29,066 bases of DNA from a virus. The stretch's first letter is position 1; each line of letters opens with the position of its first letter. The stretch is taken from positions 1 to 29,066 of the IMG/VR virus record IMGVR_UViG_3300025117_000199. One strand, 5' to 3'. Position numbers and translations under genes: made by a program. The notes beneath the pieces are model-generated. The model ran no database searches. It was not told the DNA's origin and saw nothing but the letters and a program-made list of their open reading frames with translations. Positions 15,387-24,095 of this stretch are shown here, in pieces.

Positions 15387-15985
15387 TTGAAATTGGTTCA
15401 TTAATTTCTTTTAGTTACCCTGCGGTCCACCTTCAAGGGACGAGAGCACACGATAAGTATCCGAAATTATTGGTTCTTCACCACAATTGGGGAGGTCTCG
15501 TACATGGCTTGAACTTCAATTATTTAACAAATGAAGAAATTAATACAGTAAGAATGATCCTTGATCCATCGTTTGAAATGAATTATCGTGAATCAATGAC
15601 AAAAAAGAGTCCAGAAGCTGTTGCTGAATTTGATCGTATTATGCAAGGTGCAGCTAACGCAAATATAACTTCTCCTAGTGATTTTTATGTAAGAGTTGTC
15701 CGACCATTTATTATTACGAGAGGTTGGGATCCCTATAGATTGTATAGACCAGAAAAAATGACAAACATACGCATTATTCAAAAAAGGCAACATTTAGAGG
15801 GCCAGCCTCAAGGAATATTCCAAAAATTTATACAGAAGTTCCAAGGTATGCGTGGACCAAGGCTTCCAAGATTCCGTAGACCAGGTGATTTTCCAGTACG
15901 TACACAACAAAATGATACTCCAACAAAATCGCTTCCACAAGGCCCTGGTGCTTTGCCTGGTACGAGGGATGATGGGAAAAAGTAA
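15383..15985 (+). CDS. Unknown protein translationally coupled to UvsX
   Basis: A 200-residue protein I cannot name with confidence. The first 60 residues look like a small beta barrel ('IGSLISFSY', 'YPKLLVLHHNWGGLVHGLNF', 'NYLTNEEI'); the 'vHGLNF-YL' signature resembles one seen in conserved hypothetical proteins of other large myoviruses. The middle is helical. The last 60 residues are basic and Pro/Gly/Arg-rich ('GMRGPRLPRFRRPGD') and probably disordered and nucleic-acid-binding. It overlaps the uvsX stop (ATGA at 15383-15386) and the next ATG overlaps its own stop. The context suggests a recombination or replication accessory. No catalytic motif is evident. Confidence 0.68.
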   Translation: MIEIGSLISFSYPAVHLQGTRAHDKYPKLLVLHHNWGGLVHGLNFNYLTNEEINTVRMILDPSFEMNYRESMTKKSPEAVAEFDRIMQGAANANITSPSDFYVRVVRPFIITRGWDPYRLYRPEKMTNIRIIQKRQHLEGQPQGIFQKFIQKFQGMRGPRLPRFRRPGDFPVRTQQNDTPTKSLPQGPGALPGTRDDGKK

Positions 15986-16158
15986 TGAAAGACTTAAAAG
16001 CATATTTTGAATATTTTCTTCATTTAACGGATAGTGTCAAAAAAGGAAAACTAACCGTTGAAGAAGCTAAGGAAGCTATAAAAAAGAATGTAAGTTCTGA
16101 AGATTTGTTAAAATTGCGTGAAATGTGTGACGAAGAGCTGGGAGATACACAAAAATAA
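15985..16158 (+). CDS. Small helical acidic protein, 57 residues
   Basis: ATG 15985 overlaps the stop of the previous gene by one base (TAATG). The product starts MKDLKAYFEYFLHL, then has a predicted helix-turn-helix-like stretch ('KGKLTVEEAKEAIKKN' and 'SSEDLLKLREMCDEEL'), and ends DTQK. Codon use and tight packing match the neighbours, so it is probably a genuine gene although short. I do not recognise the family. The HD-domain gene begins 21 bases downstream with its own AAGGA site. Confidence 0.62.
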   Translation: MKDLKAYFEYFLHLTDSVKKGKLTVEEAKEAIKKNVSSEDLLKLREMCDEELGDTQK

Positions 16159-16179
16159 TGAATTTTTAAGGATTTTATA

Positions 16180-16809
16180 ATGTTTGAAATAATTCCAAAT
16201 GAAGAATTTGTTAAAAGAAATTACGATAAGACAGTTGAATTAATCAAGAAGACATATAAGGTAGAGAACGAAAAAGTTTTTTTACCACCATTGCTCCGTA
16301 TGATAAGTGAACTTGGTATGCGTTATGCATTATGTCCAGCTTCATCTCACAGAGATTATTACTCTGCATTCCCTGGTGGCCTTTGTTATCATAATCTTCA
16401 TGTCCTTCAATGGCTGATAAAGTTTTCTTCTTTAATGGCACCTGACAAATATTCAAAAGAAACATTGCTCAAGATTTCAATTCTTCACGATATTGGAAAA
16501 ATTGGAGATATGAAAAATGATTTGTACTTGCCAACAAAAGAAGATTGGAAAATAAAAAACGGAACATATTACGATATAAATCCTGATATAAATTTTATGC
16601 GTATCCAGCAACGATCTTTACATTTGGCAAATCAATATGGGATCCCCTTGACAGAAGAAGAATATCTTGCTATACTGTTGTCTGAAGGGCAGAATGACGA
16701 TACGAATGCTTCCTATAAATATAGAGAACCTGATTTAGCGACCATACTTCATTATGCAAACGATTGGTGTCAAAGAATAGAAAAGCAAACTAAAGTCACT
16801 TGGCCATGA
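16180..16809 (+). CDS. HD-domain phosphohydrolase
   Basis: A 209-residue metal-dependent hydrolase. The HD-superfamily signature is complete: His71 in 'GGLCYHNLHV', His103-Asp104 in 'ILHDIGKIGD' and Asp195 in 'LHYANDW'. Members hydrolyse nucleotide phosphates or cyclic nucleotides; the substrate cannot be read from sequence. ATG 16180 has AAGGA upstream, and the stop overlaps the next gene by ATGA. Located between recombination genes and a flap exonuclease, it may clean up nucleotides for replication or counter nucleotide-signalling defences; both are inference. Confidence 0.8.
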   Translation: MFEIIPNEEFVKRNYDKTVELIKKTYKVENEKVFLPPLLRMISELGMRYALCPASSHRDYYSAFPGGLCYHNLHVLQWLIKFSSLMAPDKYSKETLLKISILHDIGKIGDMKNDLYLPTKEDWKIKNGTYYDINPDINFMRIQQRSLHLANQYGIPLTEEEYLAILLSEGQNDDTNASYKYREPDLATILHYANDWCQRIEKQTKVTWP

Positions 16810-17759
16810 TGAAAATTCTTCTTGTTGATGGCGCTAATAATTTTATCAGGAATTATTGTGCTGTACCAAGTCTAACTTCTAATGGAGAGTCTAATGGTGG
16901 AGTAACTGGATTTCTAAAGAGTCTTGGTTATTTTATACGAATTATACAGCCAGACAAAGTTTTTATTTGTTGGGAGGGTGTAGGTGGTAGCCAAAAAAGA
17001 AGAGCGATTGTAAAAGAGTACAAGAACGGAAAAAAATTAACAAGATTGAACAGAAATTATGAGCATGAATTGACAAACCCAGAAGACAATAAGGCCGAAC
17101 AACATCAACGCTTGAATCAATACTTAGATGATTTACCGATTGTGCAGATTTCTGTTGACAATACGGAGGCAGATGATATAATTGCATACCTAACCAAACT
17201 GTATGCAAAAGAAAGGAAAGTTATCGCATCTAGCGATAAAGACTTTATTCAGCTTCTTGACGAAAATACAGTAATTTTTAGCCCAACAAAAAAAGTGTTT
17301 ATGAATAATAAAGACGTTTTAGAAACGTACAATATTCATCCAATAAATTTTGCATTAGCTAGAGCAATTGTTGGAGACGTTAGTGATAATCTTTTGGGCA
17401 TCCGTGGCATTGGAATGAAAAATGTTGTAAAGTATTTTTCTTTTTTAGGAAATAATGAAAAAATTGAATTGAATTACCTGTTTGAGTGCTGCGAAAAAAA
17501 TGGAGAAAAATATGACAGGTTTATACAAAATCGGGATATAATTATAAACAATCTTAAGGTCATGGAACTCAACAATACTTTGATTGGGTTTTCTAGCATA
17601 CAAAAAATACATGATGCGCTAGAAAAACCATTGCATTTTAATGCTACATCGTTTAGAATTAAGTTATACGAGGATGGTATATCGTCCATAGGAGAAAATT
17701 ACTTGCATTTTTTTAGAGTGCTAGAAGCCAAAGAAAGAGAGGTAAATCTTGGAAACTAG
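16806..17759 (+). CDS. 5'-3' flap exonuclease (T4 RNase H / FEN family)
   Basis: Removes RNA primers and flaps during lagging-strand maturation. From ATG 16806 it is 317 residues (an upstream TTG at 16800 is also in frame; I prefer 16806 because of the ATGA overlap). Acidic active-site residues are visible in order: Asp8 ('LLVDGAN'), Glu121/Asp123/Asp124 ('EADDIIAYL'), Asp144/Asp146 ('SSDKDFIQLL') and Asp191/Asp194 ('VGDVSDNLLG'). These are followed by the helix-3-turn-helix 'GIRGIGMKN' (about 198-206). Length and order fit T4 RNase H and the Pol I 5' nuclease domain. The family A polymerase at 11512 lacks this domain, so this gene could supply it in trans. Helicase starts at 17749, overlapping by 11 bases. 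Confidence 0.9.
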   Translation: MMKILLVDGANNFIRNYCAVPSLTSNGESNGGVTGFLKSLGYFIRIIQPDKVFICWEGVGGSQKRRAIVKEYKNGKKLTRLNRNYEHELTNPEDNKAEQHQRLNQYLDDLPIVQISVDNTEADDIIAYLTKLYAKERKVIASSDKDFIQLLDENTVIFSPTKKVFMNNKDVLETYNIHPINFALARAIVGDVSDNLLGIRGIGMKNVVKYFSFLGNNEKIELNYLFECCEKNGEKYDRFIQNRDIIINNLKVMELNNTLIGFSSIQKIHDALEKPLHFNATSFRIKLYEDGISSIGENYLHFFRVLEAKEREVNLGN

Positions 17760-19113
17760 ATTTCAAAATGACAAACACCTTGAAGAGTGTCTTGTCCAAG
17801 CTTTGATTGTGGATCGTCCTTTTGCAGAACAGATGACCGACATCCTAAATGTTGAATATTTTAACCTTGAATATTTGAAGGTTGTTGCAAAGCTTTTTTT
17901 TGATTATTATATAAAATACAAGACATTTCCTTCATATATGCTTCTTGGTACGCTTGTAAAAAACGAAGTATCAGATGGTGCCCTGAAGGACCAAATTAAA
18001 GCTTATTTTCTTAAGATTCATAGAGAACCTCTTAATGGTGATATGCAGTATGTTAAGGAATATGCACTTGACTTCTGTCGCAAAAGAAGCCTTGCATTGG
18101 CCCTAGAAGCCTCGCTATCATTAATTGAAGAGAAAAAGTATGAGCAAGTCGCGCAGGAAATTAAAAAAGCACTACAAGCTGGCAGCGAGCGCGACATAGG
18201 AACGACTTACCAAGAGAACTTTGAAAACAGGATGAAAGAAGAGGTTTATAATCCAGTTCCAACCCCCTGGCCAGAAATCAACAAAATTACAAAAGGTGGA
18301 CCAGGCGGTGGGAAAGTGTGCGTTATTGCTGCTAGTACTGGTGTCGGCAAATCACACACTCTTGTGGATATCGGTGCATATCTTTCTATGGATGGGTATA
18401 ATGTTGTTCATATTACTCTTGAAGATTCAAAGATTGAAACAGAAAAAAGATATGATGCTAGAATTAGTGGTATTTGTCTTGATAATTTGTCACAAAACAA
18501 AGACTTTGTTGAAAAGCAAATTCATGAAAAAGTTACAGGAAAGCTTATTGTTAAATCATATCCAGCAGGTACTGCCTCTGTGCTTACATTAAGAAACTAT
18601 TATAACAATCTTGTTCTTAGAGATATGAAACCAGACGTTATGGTTGTTGACTATGCTGAGCTTTTGAAATCGTCTGATCATAGTGACACCAAAAGATTTA
18701 ATGTAGAAGCAATATTTAAAGATCTTGTTGCTCTTGCTCAAGAGCTTAACATTCCTATTTGGACCGCCGCTCAATCAAACAGAGAAGGTCTTGATGTAGA
18801 GGTTCTTACTCTCAAACATATTTCTGAATGTTTTGCTATCGCAATGATTGTTCATCTTTTTATTACAATTAACAGAGATAAAGCTGGTCCAACTCCAGAA
18901 CTTGGGAACATGTTTGTTGCTAAAAGCAAAATTGGAAAAGATGGAATTAAGTTTCCTATGATGATTAATACGAGCATTTCTAAGTTAGAAATATTGCCAT
19001 CAGATAATGATATCGGCAGCGGTGGCGATGAAGATGAATCAGACCACATGAGCAGGCTTAGAGAAAAATTTAAAAAGTTTAAACAATCTTTTTCGTCTAC
19101 ACAGCTAAACTAA
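17749..19113 (+). CDS. Replicative DNA helicase, DnaB/gp41 type
   Basis: Hexameric ring helicase unwinding DNA at the fork. It is 454 residues. A small helical N-terminal domain (10-110, 'LEECLVQALIVDR' and 'YFNLEYLKVVAKLFFDYY') corresponds to the DnaB N-domain. Walker A is AASTGVGKS (194-202), 'VVHITLED' (219-226) is motif H1a-like, Walker B is 'VMVVDYAELL' (297-306) and 'AAQSNREGLD' (340-349) is the H3 region. Start TTG 17749 has AGAGAGG upstream and overlaps the exonuclease. The Ser/Thr and acidic C-terminal tail resembles phage forms. No primase domain or gene is visible in the window, so priming is encoded elsewhere or by the host. Confidence 0.9.
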   Translation: METRFQNDKHLEECLVQALIVDRPFAEQMTDILNVEYFNLEYLKVVAKLFFDYYIKYKTFPSYMLLGTLVKNEVSDGALKDQIKAYFLKIHREPLNGDMQYVKEYALDFCRKRSLALALEASLSLIEEKKYEQVAQEIKKALQAGSERDIGTTYQENFENRMKEEVYNPVPTPWPEINKITKGGPGGGKVCVIAASTGVGKSHTLVDIGAYLSMDGYNVVHITLEDSKIETEKRYDARISGICLDNLSQNKDFVEKQIHEKVTGKLIVKSYPAGTASVLTLRNYYNNLVLRDMKPDVMVVDYAELLKSSDHSDTKRFNVEAIFKDLVALAQELNIPIWTAAQSNREGLDVEVLTLKHISECFAIAMIVHLFITINRDKAGPTPELGNMFVAKSKIGKDGIKFPMMINTSISKLEILPSDNDIGSGGDEDESDHMSRLREKFKKFKQSFSSTQLN

Positions 19114-19133
19114 AGGGAGAATTTATAAATAAG

Positions 19134-20987
19134 ATGGAATTGTCTAGTGCTGTTTTGTCTGATGTAATTGTTTATACTAAATATTCAAAATATATTCCAG
19201 AACTAAGAAGAAGAGAAACATGGGATGAAATTGTTACAAGAAACATGCTTATGCATTTGAAAAAATATCCATCGCTTGCAGAGGATATTGGAAAAGCATA
19301 TGATTTAGTTTATCAGAAGAAGGTTCTCCCATCAATGAGATCGTTACAATTCGGCGGTCGCGCAATTGAAGTAAACAATTCAAGAATTTTTAATTGTTCT
19401 TATCTTCCTATAGATGATTATTTTGCTTTTCCTGAAATTATGTTTCTTTTACTCGGCGGTACAGGTGTAGGTTATAGCGTGCAGGCTCATCATGTAGAAA
19501 AGCTTCCTGTCATAAAAAAGCCCACAAAAACAAAACGTAGACACCTCATTCAAGATTCAATTGAGGGCTGGGCTGATGCGTGTAAAGTCTTGATGAAAGC
19601 ATATTTTTTTGGTTTGTCAAGTCCTGAGTTTGATTATTCAATTATCAGACCAAAGGGATCTCCATTGAAGACCGCAGGCGGTAAAGCTCCTGGCCCCGAT
19701 CCTCTTCATATGTGTTTGGAAAACGTTCGTCAAATTCTTCATGCAAAAGATTCAGGTGATCAATTAAGCCCATTAGAAGTTCATGATATTATTTGTTATT
19801 TAAGTGATGCAGTTTTGGCAGGCGGGATAAGAAGATCAGCATTAATATCTTTGTTTTCTTTAGATGATGAAGAAATGTTAATGTGCAAACAAGGTGATTG
19901 GTACAAGACATCTCCACAAAGGGCGAGGGCTAACAATTCTGCTGTTGTTCTGAGACACAGAATTAAAAAGAGTGAATTTTTTGATTTATGGAAAAAAATA
20001 GAAGAAAGTGGTTTTGGTGAGCCTGGAATATTTTTAAGCAATAATTCTGAAGTTGGAAGTAATCCTTGTATGGAAATTTCCCTGAAAGCAAATCAATTTT
20101 GTAATTTAACAAGTATTAATGCTTCAAACATAAAATCACAAAAAGATCTAAACGAAAGAGCCAGAGTAGCTTCTTTTATCGGTACACTTCAAGCAGGTTA
20201 CACAAACTTTCATTATCTTAGAGATATATGGAAAAAAACAACCGAAAAAGAAAGTCTTCTTGGTGTTAGCATGACAGGAATAGCCAGTGGAGATGTTTTA
20301 GAGTTTGATATGCACGACGCAGCAGAAATTGTTAAACAAGAAAATGAAAGAATAGCAAAATTAATTGGCATCAATAAAGCCGCGAGAACAACAGCAGTGA
20401 AACCAGAAGGTACATCTTCTCTTGTTCTTGGTACTTCATCTGGAGTCCATGCTTGGCATTCTCCATATTACATAAGAAGACTTAGAATTTTAAAGAATGA
20501 ATCAATTTATTCTTATCTCAAATTGAAGATTCCAGAATTAGTAGAAGATGATTTTGTAGATAAAAATAATGCTGTTGTTTCAATACCAATCAAAGCACCA
20601 GATAGAGCTGTTTTTAGAGATGAACCTGCTTTATCTTTATTGGAAAGAGTAAAGAAAGTATCTGTAGAGTGGGTAAAAAATGGTCACCGCAAAGGAGACA
20701 ACACACATAATGTAAGTTGCACAGTTTCCATAAGAAATGAAAAAGAGTGGGAAGATGTTGGTGAATGGATGTGGGAAAATAGAAGCGTATATAATGGATT
20801 GAGTGTATTGCCTTATGATGGTGGATCTTACAAACAAATGCCTTTCCAAGAGATTACCAAAGAACAATATGAAAAATTGTTAAATTATGTCCAAAAAATT
20901 GATTTGTCGGAAGTTCAAGAAGATGAAGACAATACAACATTAAAAGAAAGTGTAGCCTGTGGTGGTGGAGTTTGTGAAGTTCTTTAA
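19134..20987 (+). CDS. nrdJ: Class II (adenosylcobalamin) ribonucleoside-triphosphate reductase, monomeric type
   Basis: Reduces ribonucleotides to deoxyribonucleotides using B12 as radical source, without oxygen or a small subunit. It is 617 residues, against about 739 in the Lactobacillus leichmannii enzyme. Cys88 ('FNCSYLP'), Cys312 and Glu314 in 'NPCMEISL', and Cys323 ('FCNLT') correspond to the enzyme's active-site Cys119, Cys408/Glu410 and Cys419. The C-terminal pair Cys609/Cys614 ('ACGGGVCEVL') is the redox shuttle. 'VKPEGTSSLVLGTSSGVH' (403-420) is the conserved phosphate-binding loop region. Start ATG 19134 is preceded by AAGGGAGA. No NrdA/NrdB pair or thioredoxin is seen here. The reductase boosts dNTPs and suits a host that makes or takes up cobalamin. 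Confidence 0.92.
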   Translation: MELSSAVLSDVIVYTKYSKYIPELRRRETWDEIVTRNMLMHLKKYPSLAEDIGKAYDLVYQKKVLPSMRSLQFGGRAIEVNNSRIFNCSYLPIDDYFAFPEIMFLLLGGTGVGYSVQAHHVEKLPVIKKPTKTKRRHLIQDSIEGWADACKVLMKAYFFGLSSPEFDYSIIRPKGSPLKTAGGKAPGPDPLHMCLENVRQILHAKDSGDQLSPLEVHDIICYLSDAVLAGGIRRSALISLFSLDDEEMLMCKQGDWYKTSPQRARANNSAVVLRHRIKKSEFFDLWKKIEESGFGEPGIFLSNNSEVGSNPCMEISLKANQFCNLTSINASNIKSQKDLNERARVASFIGTLQAGYTNFHYLRDIWKKTTEKESLLGVSMTGIASGDVLEFDMHDAAEIVKQENERIAKLIGINKAARTTAVKPEGTSSLVLGTSSGVHAWHSPYYIRRLRILKNESIYSYLKLKIPELVEDDFVDKNNAVVSIPIKAPDRAVFRDEPALSLLERVKKVSVEWVKNGHRKGDNTHNVSCTVSIRNEKEWEDVGEWMWENRSVYNGLSVLPYDGGSYKQMPFQEITKEQYEKLLNYVQKIDLSEVQEDEDNTTLKESVACGGGVCEVL

Positions 20988-20996
20988 TGTGCATGA

Positions 20997-21617
20997 ATGC
21001 AAAAATATTATGATATATTTGGTGTGCAATCTAACGCCACTCAAGAAGAAATAAAGAAATCTTATAGGGCTCTTGCTAAAGAATATCACCCTGACAAAGG
21101 CGGGGATGAAGAAAAATTTAAACAGATTACAGAAGCCTATGAAATTCTTTCTGGAAAAAGACACCCGCCCAAAGATTATAATGCACCCCATTCAGGTTTT
21201 GGTGGTTTTGATATAAACGAAATACTTAAAAATTTTAATTTTGGGTTTGGGAGAGGAGATTTTAGACCACAAGAAAACAGGCCGCCAGAAGAGAAAGATA
21301 TCGTTTTTGGTCTTAAAATAAGCTTAGAAGACATAAAAAAAGGAAAAGATTTTAATATACAATATGATAAATCTGTTCCTTGCGTAAGGTGTAATGGTAT
21401 AGGTGGATCTTCTAAAAATGTATGCGCCAAATGTAAGGGAGAGGGCGTAATTAGAAATATAGCCAAACAAGGGAATATGATATCAGTATCAACTTCTACT
21501 TGTAATGCGTGCAACGGAAGTGGTATAATGGTAAAAGATCCTTGCACAGAATGTTCGTCAAGAGGATATAATATAAAGGCAGAAAATTTAAAATTTGAAG
21601 TTAAGGAGAAGAAGTAA
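20997..21617 (+). CDS. DnaJ-like co-chaperone with zinc-finger domain (copy 1)
   Basis: A J-domain protein of 206 residues. HPD is at 31-33 within '[24 protein letters not shown]'-type helix III sequence. A Phe/Gly-rich linker (66-90) follows, then a cysteine-rich domain with four CxxC pairs at 129/132, 143/146, 169/172 and 183/186, as in type I DnaJ. The C-terminal substrate-binding beta domains are mostly absent, so it ends shortly after the zinc domain. ATG 20997 was chosen because the frame begins [10 protein letters not shown], the standard J-domain start. It would stimulate host (or phage) Hsp70 during protein folding or complex remodelling. A second, diverged copy lies at 23038. Confidence 0.88.
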   Translation: MQKYYDIFGVQSNATQEEIKKSYRALAKEYHPDKGGDEEKFKQITEAYEILSGKRHPPKDYNAPHSGFGGFDINEILKNFNFGFGRGDFRPQENRPPEEKDIVFGLKISLEDIKKGKDFNIQYDKSVPCVRCNGIGGSSKNVCAKCKGEGVIRNIAKQGNMISVSTSTCNACNGSGIMVKDPCTECSSRGYNIKAENLKFEVKEKK

Positions 21618-22127
21618 ATGGGATTATTTGATACAGTATATATTGATCCAAGGATATTGGAGGACAATAAAATTCATTGTCCAAAATGTAATTCTATGAC
21701 ATTAAAGTCTTTTCAAACAAAAGATTTTGACAATGCAATGGAATCCTATTATTTTGGTTATGATGATAACAAGGTTGCAAGACTCTACAAGCTTGATCCT
21801 CCTTCTGATAAAAGATTTTGGCATACATATACTCCAGAAGAAATTCAGAAGATGAGAGATAAAGAAAAGGGTGAGAATGGCTCTTTTCTGAGGTCTCTTA
21901 ATGATATGTGGATTGAAAATGGTGGTCATTGGGTAGAAGAAGCTCATCTTCCAAAGAATAGAAGGAAAAGAAACATGGGAGAACTTCCACATCAAATTTG
22001 TTCTTTTTATGAAATTTGTAATTCGTGCCATTCAGAAAAATATGATCCAAAAACATGGATTGAAATACAAGTCAAATTTACAGACGGAGTAGCTGTATCT
22101 ATAAAACAATCCGAAAGGGATGAATAA
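21618..22127 (+). CDS. Zinc-ribbon protein of unknown function
   Basis: A 169-residue protein starting directly after the DnaJ-like stop. Two CxxC knuckles, Cys21/Cys24 ('HCPKCNS') and Cys134/Cys137 ('ICNSCHS'), are separated by a charged middle region rich in Asp, Lys and Arg ('YTPEEIQKMRDKEKGENG', 'LPKNRRKRNMG'). A likely zinc ribbon whose halves come together in the fold. The C-terminus has a short beta stretch ('TWIEIQVKFTDGVAVSI'). It overlaps the DHH gene by one base. I do not recognise a named family; the placement between co-chaperone and phosphoesterase gives no clear role. Confidence 0.7.
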   Translation: MGLFDTVYIDPRILEDNKIHCPKCNSMTLKSFQTKDFDNAMESYYFGYDDNKVARLYKLDPPSDKRFWHTYTPEEIQKMRDKEKGENGSFLRSLNDMWIENGGHWVEEAHLPKNRRKRNMGELPHQICSFYEICNSCHSEKYDPKTWIEIQVKFTDGVAVSIKQSERDE

Positions 22128-23029
22128 TGGATGTTTCTAAAGCTGCTTTTGTTAGTCATTCCTCCTGTTTAGATGGTAGCACTTGCGCGGTTTTGTTTTT
22201 AGCTGCTGGGGGGATGAGAAAAAATATACATTTCTCTAGTCCAAACCATAGAGATGTTGACGAAATTGTTTCTGATCTCCTAGAAACGTGGCCTGGGTTA
22301 ATTATATTGGCCGATATTTCTATTTCTCTTGAACTAGCTAAGAAAGTTGGTAGAAGTGATGTTGTCTTACTTGATCATCACAAGAGTGCCATTCCTCTTA
22401 AGGAATTTCCTTGGTGTGAAATTGATGTAGAAAATACTCGTTGTGGATCAAAGATGTTGTTTGATTGGTTAATAAACAACTATACTTGTATGTCCTTAGT
22501 TCCATATAAAAATCTTGTGACTCTCGTAAACGATAATGATCTTTGGATTAAAGCATATAACGAATCTGGTAATCTTGCTTTGTTTCACGAAGTCCTTGGA
22601 CAAGATCTTTTTATTGATCGTTTTTTGAAACGTCCAGAACCAACTCTTGATACGATGGAGCAATATGCCTTGAATCTTGCAATTACCAAAGATAAATATG
22701 TTGAATACAAAAAGAAAAATGTTCAAATTGTAGAAAAAGAGATTAATGGGAACAAGGTAAGGCTTGGTTTTGTTGCTGCTGGGACACATCAGAGTGTTCT
22801 TGGAAATGAAATATGCGAAGATCCAGAATTAAATGTTGATATAGCAGTACTTGTTGGTTCTTCTATTTCTTTGAGAGGCAAACATAATTGTCCCGTTGAT
22901 TTATCGGCACTCGCTAAGTTAAATAGGGGTGGCGGCCATCGCGCCGCTGCGGGGTGTTCTTTAGATGGTATGCTTGGAAAGAGCCTTGTAGAATATGTTA
23001 TTGATAACTTGAAGCTACAGCAACAATAG
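22127..23029 (+). CDS. DHH/DHHA1-family phosphoesterase
   Basis: A 300-residue metal-dependent phosphodiesterase. 'SCLDGSTCA' (13-21, Asp16), 'LADISIS' (61-67, Asp63) and 'LLDHHKSA' (81-88, DHH at 83-85) are DHH motifs. The C-terminal 'GGGHRAAAG' (about 263-275) is the DHHA1 substrate-binding motif. Relatives include NrnA-type oligoribonucleases, c-di-AMP and pGpG phosphodiesterases and RecJ. Being short and lacking OB or other added domains it is nearer the NrnA/GdpP-like type than RecJ. The phage could use it to degrade nanoRNA, pAp or cyclic dinucleotides; the substrate is not deducible here. A GTG-start DnaJ-like gene follows after 8 bases. Confidence 0.85.
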   Translation: MDVSKAAFVSHSSCLDGSTCAVLFLAAGGMRKNIHFSSPNHRDVDEIVSDLLETWPGLIILADISISLELAKKVGRSDVVLLDHHKSAIPLKEFPWCEIDVENTRCGSKMLFDWLINNYTCMSLVPYKNLVTLVNDNDLWIKAYNESGNLALFHEVLGQDLFIDRFLKRPEPTLDTMEQYALNLAITKDKYVEYKKKNVQIVEKEINGNKVRLGFVAAGTHQSVLGNEICEDPELNVDIAVLVGSSISLRGKHNCPVDLSALAKLNRGGGHRAAAGCSLDGMLGKSLVEYVIDNLKLQQQ

Positions 23030-23037
23030 TTATACAT

Positions 23038-23577
23038 GTGGACAAGTATTATCAAACTTTAGGTGTCCATTCAGGTGCCTCAAAAGATGAAATTAAGAAA
23101 GCCTACAGAAAATTAGCTACCAAACACCATCCCGATCGCGGCGGCAATGCTGAAGCTTTTAAAGAAATTAGCAAGGCATATGAACTGCTTATTGGCAAGA
23201 GACAGCTTTCTAGGGCCGAGAAACGCGAGCAAGAAAAGTCCAAGACACCCATTCAGCCATCATGTTATGATCAGTACAGATATGAACCCCCCAAAAAATA
23301 CACTCCACCTCCTCCACGACGACCAAAGTACATAGAATATGAATATGACAAATATGACAAATGTGATGATTGCGACGGGCAAGGGAAGCTAATAAAATAT
23401 TGTGATTTATGTCACGGTACAGGAAATGTTGTTCAAGGTGGCAGAGATAATGAAGTAATTTTAAAAAAGTGTAAAAGTTGTAATTTTAAAGGTTACAATG
23501 TTATATTTATCTGTAATAGCTGTAATGGCCGTGGTTCAAAATTCGTGGGAAAATTTAAATCAGGATACTGGAAATGA
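23038..23577 (+). CDS. DnaJ-like co-chaperone with zinc-finger domain (copy 2)
   Basis: A 179-residue J-domain protein starting at GTG 23038 ([10 protein letters not shown]). HPD is at 31-33 and a second helix follows ('[15 protein letters not shown]'). Unlike copy 1, the linker is Lys/Glu then Tyr/Pro-rich ('[20 protein letters not shown]', 82-101). Four CxxC pairs lie at 109/112, 122/125, 145/148 and 159/162. It shares layout with the 20997 gene but is otherwise quite diverged, so it is an old duplicate or separate acquisition. It lacks a Shine-Dalgarno site. It overlaps the next gene by ATGA. Role: Hsp70 recruitment, substrate unknown. Confidence 0.85.
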   Translation: MDKYYQTLGVHSGASKDEIKKAYRKLATKHHPDRGGNAEAFKEISKAYELLIGKRQLSRAEKREQEKSKTPIQPSCYDQYRYEPPKKYTPPPPRRPKYIEYEYDKYDKCDDCDGQGKLIKYCDLCHGTGNVVQGGRDNEVILKKCKSCNFKGYNVIFICNSCNGRGSKFVGKFKSGYWK

Positions 23578-24095
23578 AAATCCGTATTGGTTTTTCCACC
23601 ACTGACAAATTGCTGTCAAGAGGGATCAGACTTTTTACTAAGTCAGATCTATCACATACCTATATACGTGTAGATGATACATTTCTAAAAGCTCCACTCA
23701 TTATTCACTCTGACTTCTCTGGTGCTGTTATTCAACACGCAAAAGCATTTGATCTAGAAAATAAAATCATACAAGAGTACGAGATAGATGATTCTAGATT
23801 AGACGACGCATTGGGAGAGAATCTGTGGTGGCTCCTTGGGAAGAAGTATGATTGGGGCAAGATATTTAATCATGCGCTATTCATTATTCTAAGAAGGTGG
23901 ATTGTTAGGAAAATAAAGAACCCAACAGTCAATCCAAGAAAGCTTCTGTGTGTGGATTTTTTACTCTATATTCTCAATGCCGCTGGCATTACTAATCTTC
24001 CAATAGGACATCTTACACCAAAAGATCTTTACGATTGGTGCGAGGCTAATTGGGAACGGCTCGGTTGGAAAAAGATATTAAACCAACATGTATAA
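23574..24095 (+). CDS. Permuted papain-fold (YiiX/NlpC-P60-like) hydrolase candidate
   Basis: A 173-residue protein with the order of a permuted papain-fold amidase or lipid-linked hydrolase: His28 in 'DLSHTYIRV' near the N-terminus and Cys126 in '[12 protein letters not shown]' near the C-terminus, with '[13 protein letters not shown]' between (92-104). These enzymes hydrolyse peptidoglycan peptides or acyl chains. No signal peptide is seen. If cytosolic, it would need a holin to reach the wall. It overlaps the copy 2 DnaJ stop (ATGA) and the TonB-like start (TAATG), so it is expressed with a protein that spans the periplasm. A lysis or envelope role is suggested; direct proof is lacking and the family assignment is from motif order. 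Confidence 0.55.
   Translation: MKIRIGFSTTDKLLSRGIRLFTKSDLSHTYIRVDDTFLKAPLIIHSDFSGAVIQHAKAFDLENKIIQEYEIDDSRLDDALGENLWWLLGKKYDWGKIFNHALFIILRRWIVRKIKNPTVNPRKLLCVDFLLYILNAAGITNLPIGHLTPKDLYDWCEANWERLGWKKILNQHV

Noticed and set aside
19124-19131. TATAAATA resembling a T4 late promoter upstream of the reductase gene
   Set aside because: It lies between the Shine-Dalgarno sequence and ATG 19134, so transcription from it would start inside the gene.
20987-21013. Short ORF starting at ATG 20987 before the first DnaJ-like gene
   Set aside because: Only eight codons and overlapping the J-domain start; likely chance.
21176-21667. Long reverse-strand frame of 163 codons
   Set aside because: It mirrors the cysteine-rich DnaJ-like gene, which has clear motifs; a shadow frame.
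23001-23036. TTGAAG (23009) and TATACA (23031) as a promoter for the second DnaJ-like gene
   Set aside because: The predicted start would fall after GTG 23038, and the boxes overlap the end of the DHH coding sequence; no independent support.
24050-24094. Extension of the TonB-like gene upstream to 24050
   Set aside because: The additional residues lie inside the papain-fold gene, lack signal-like features, and the TAATG junction at 24095 puts a basic N-terminus directly before the membrane segment as in TonB.
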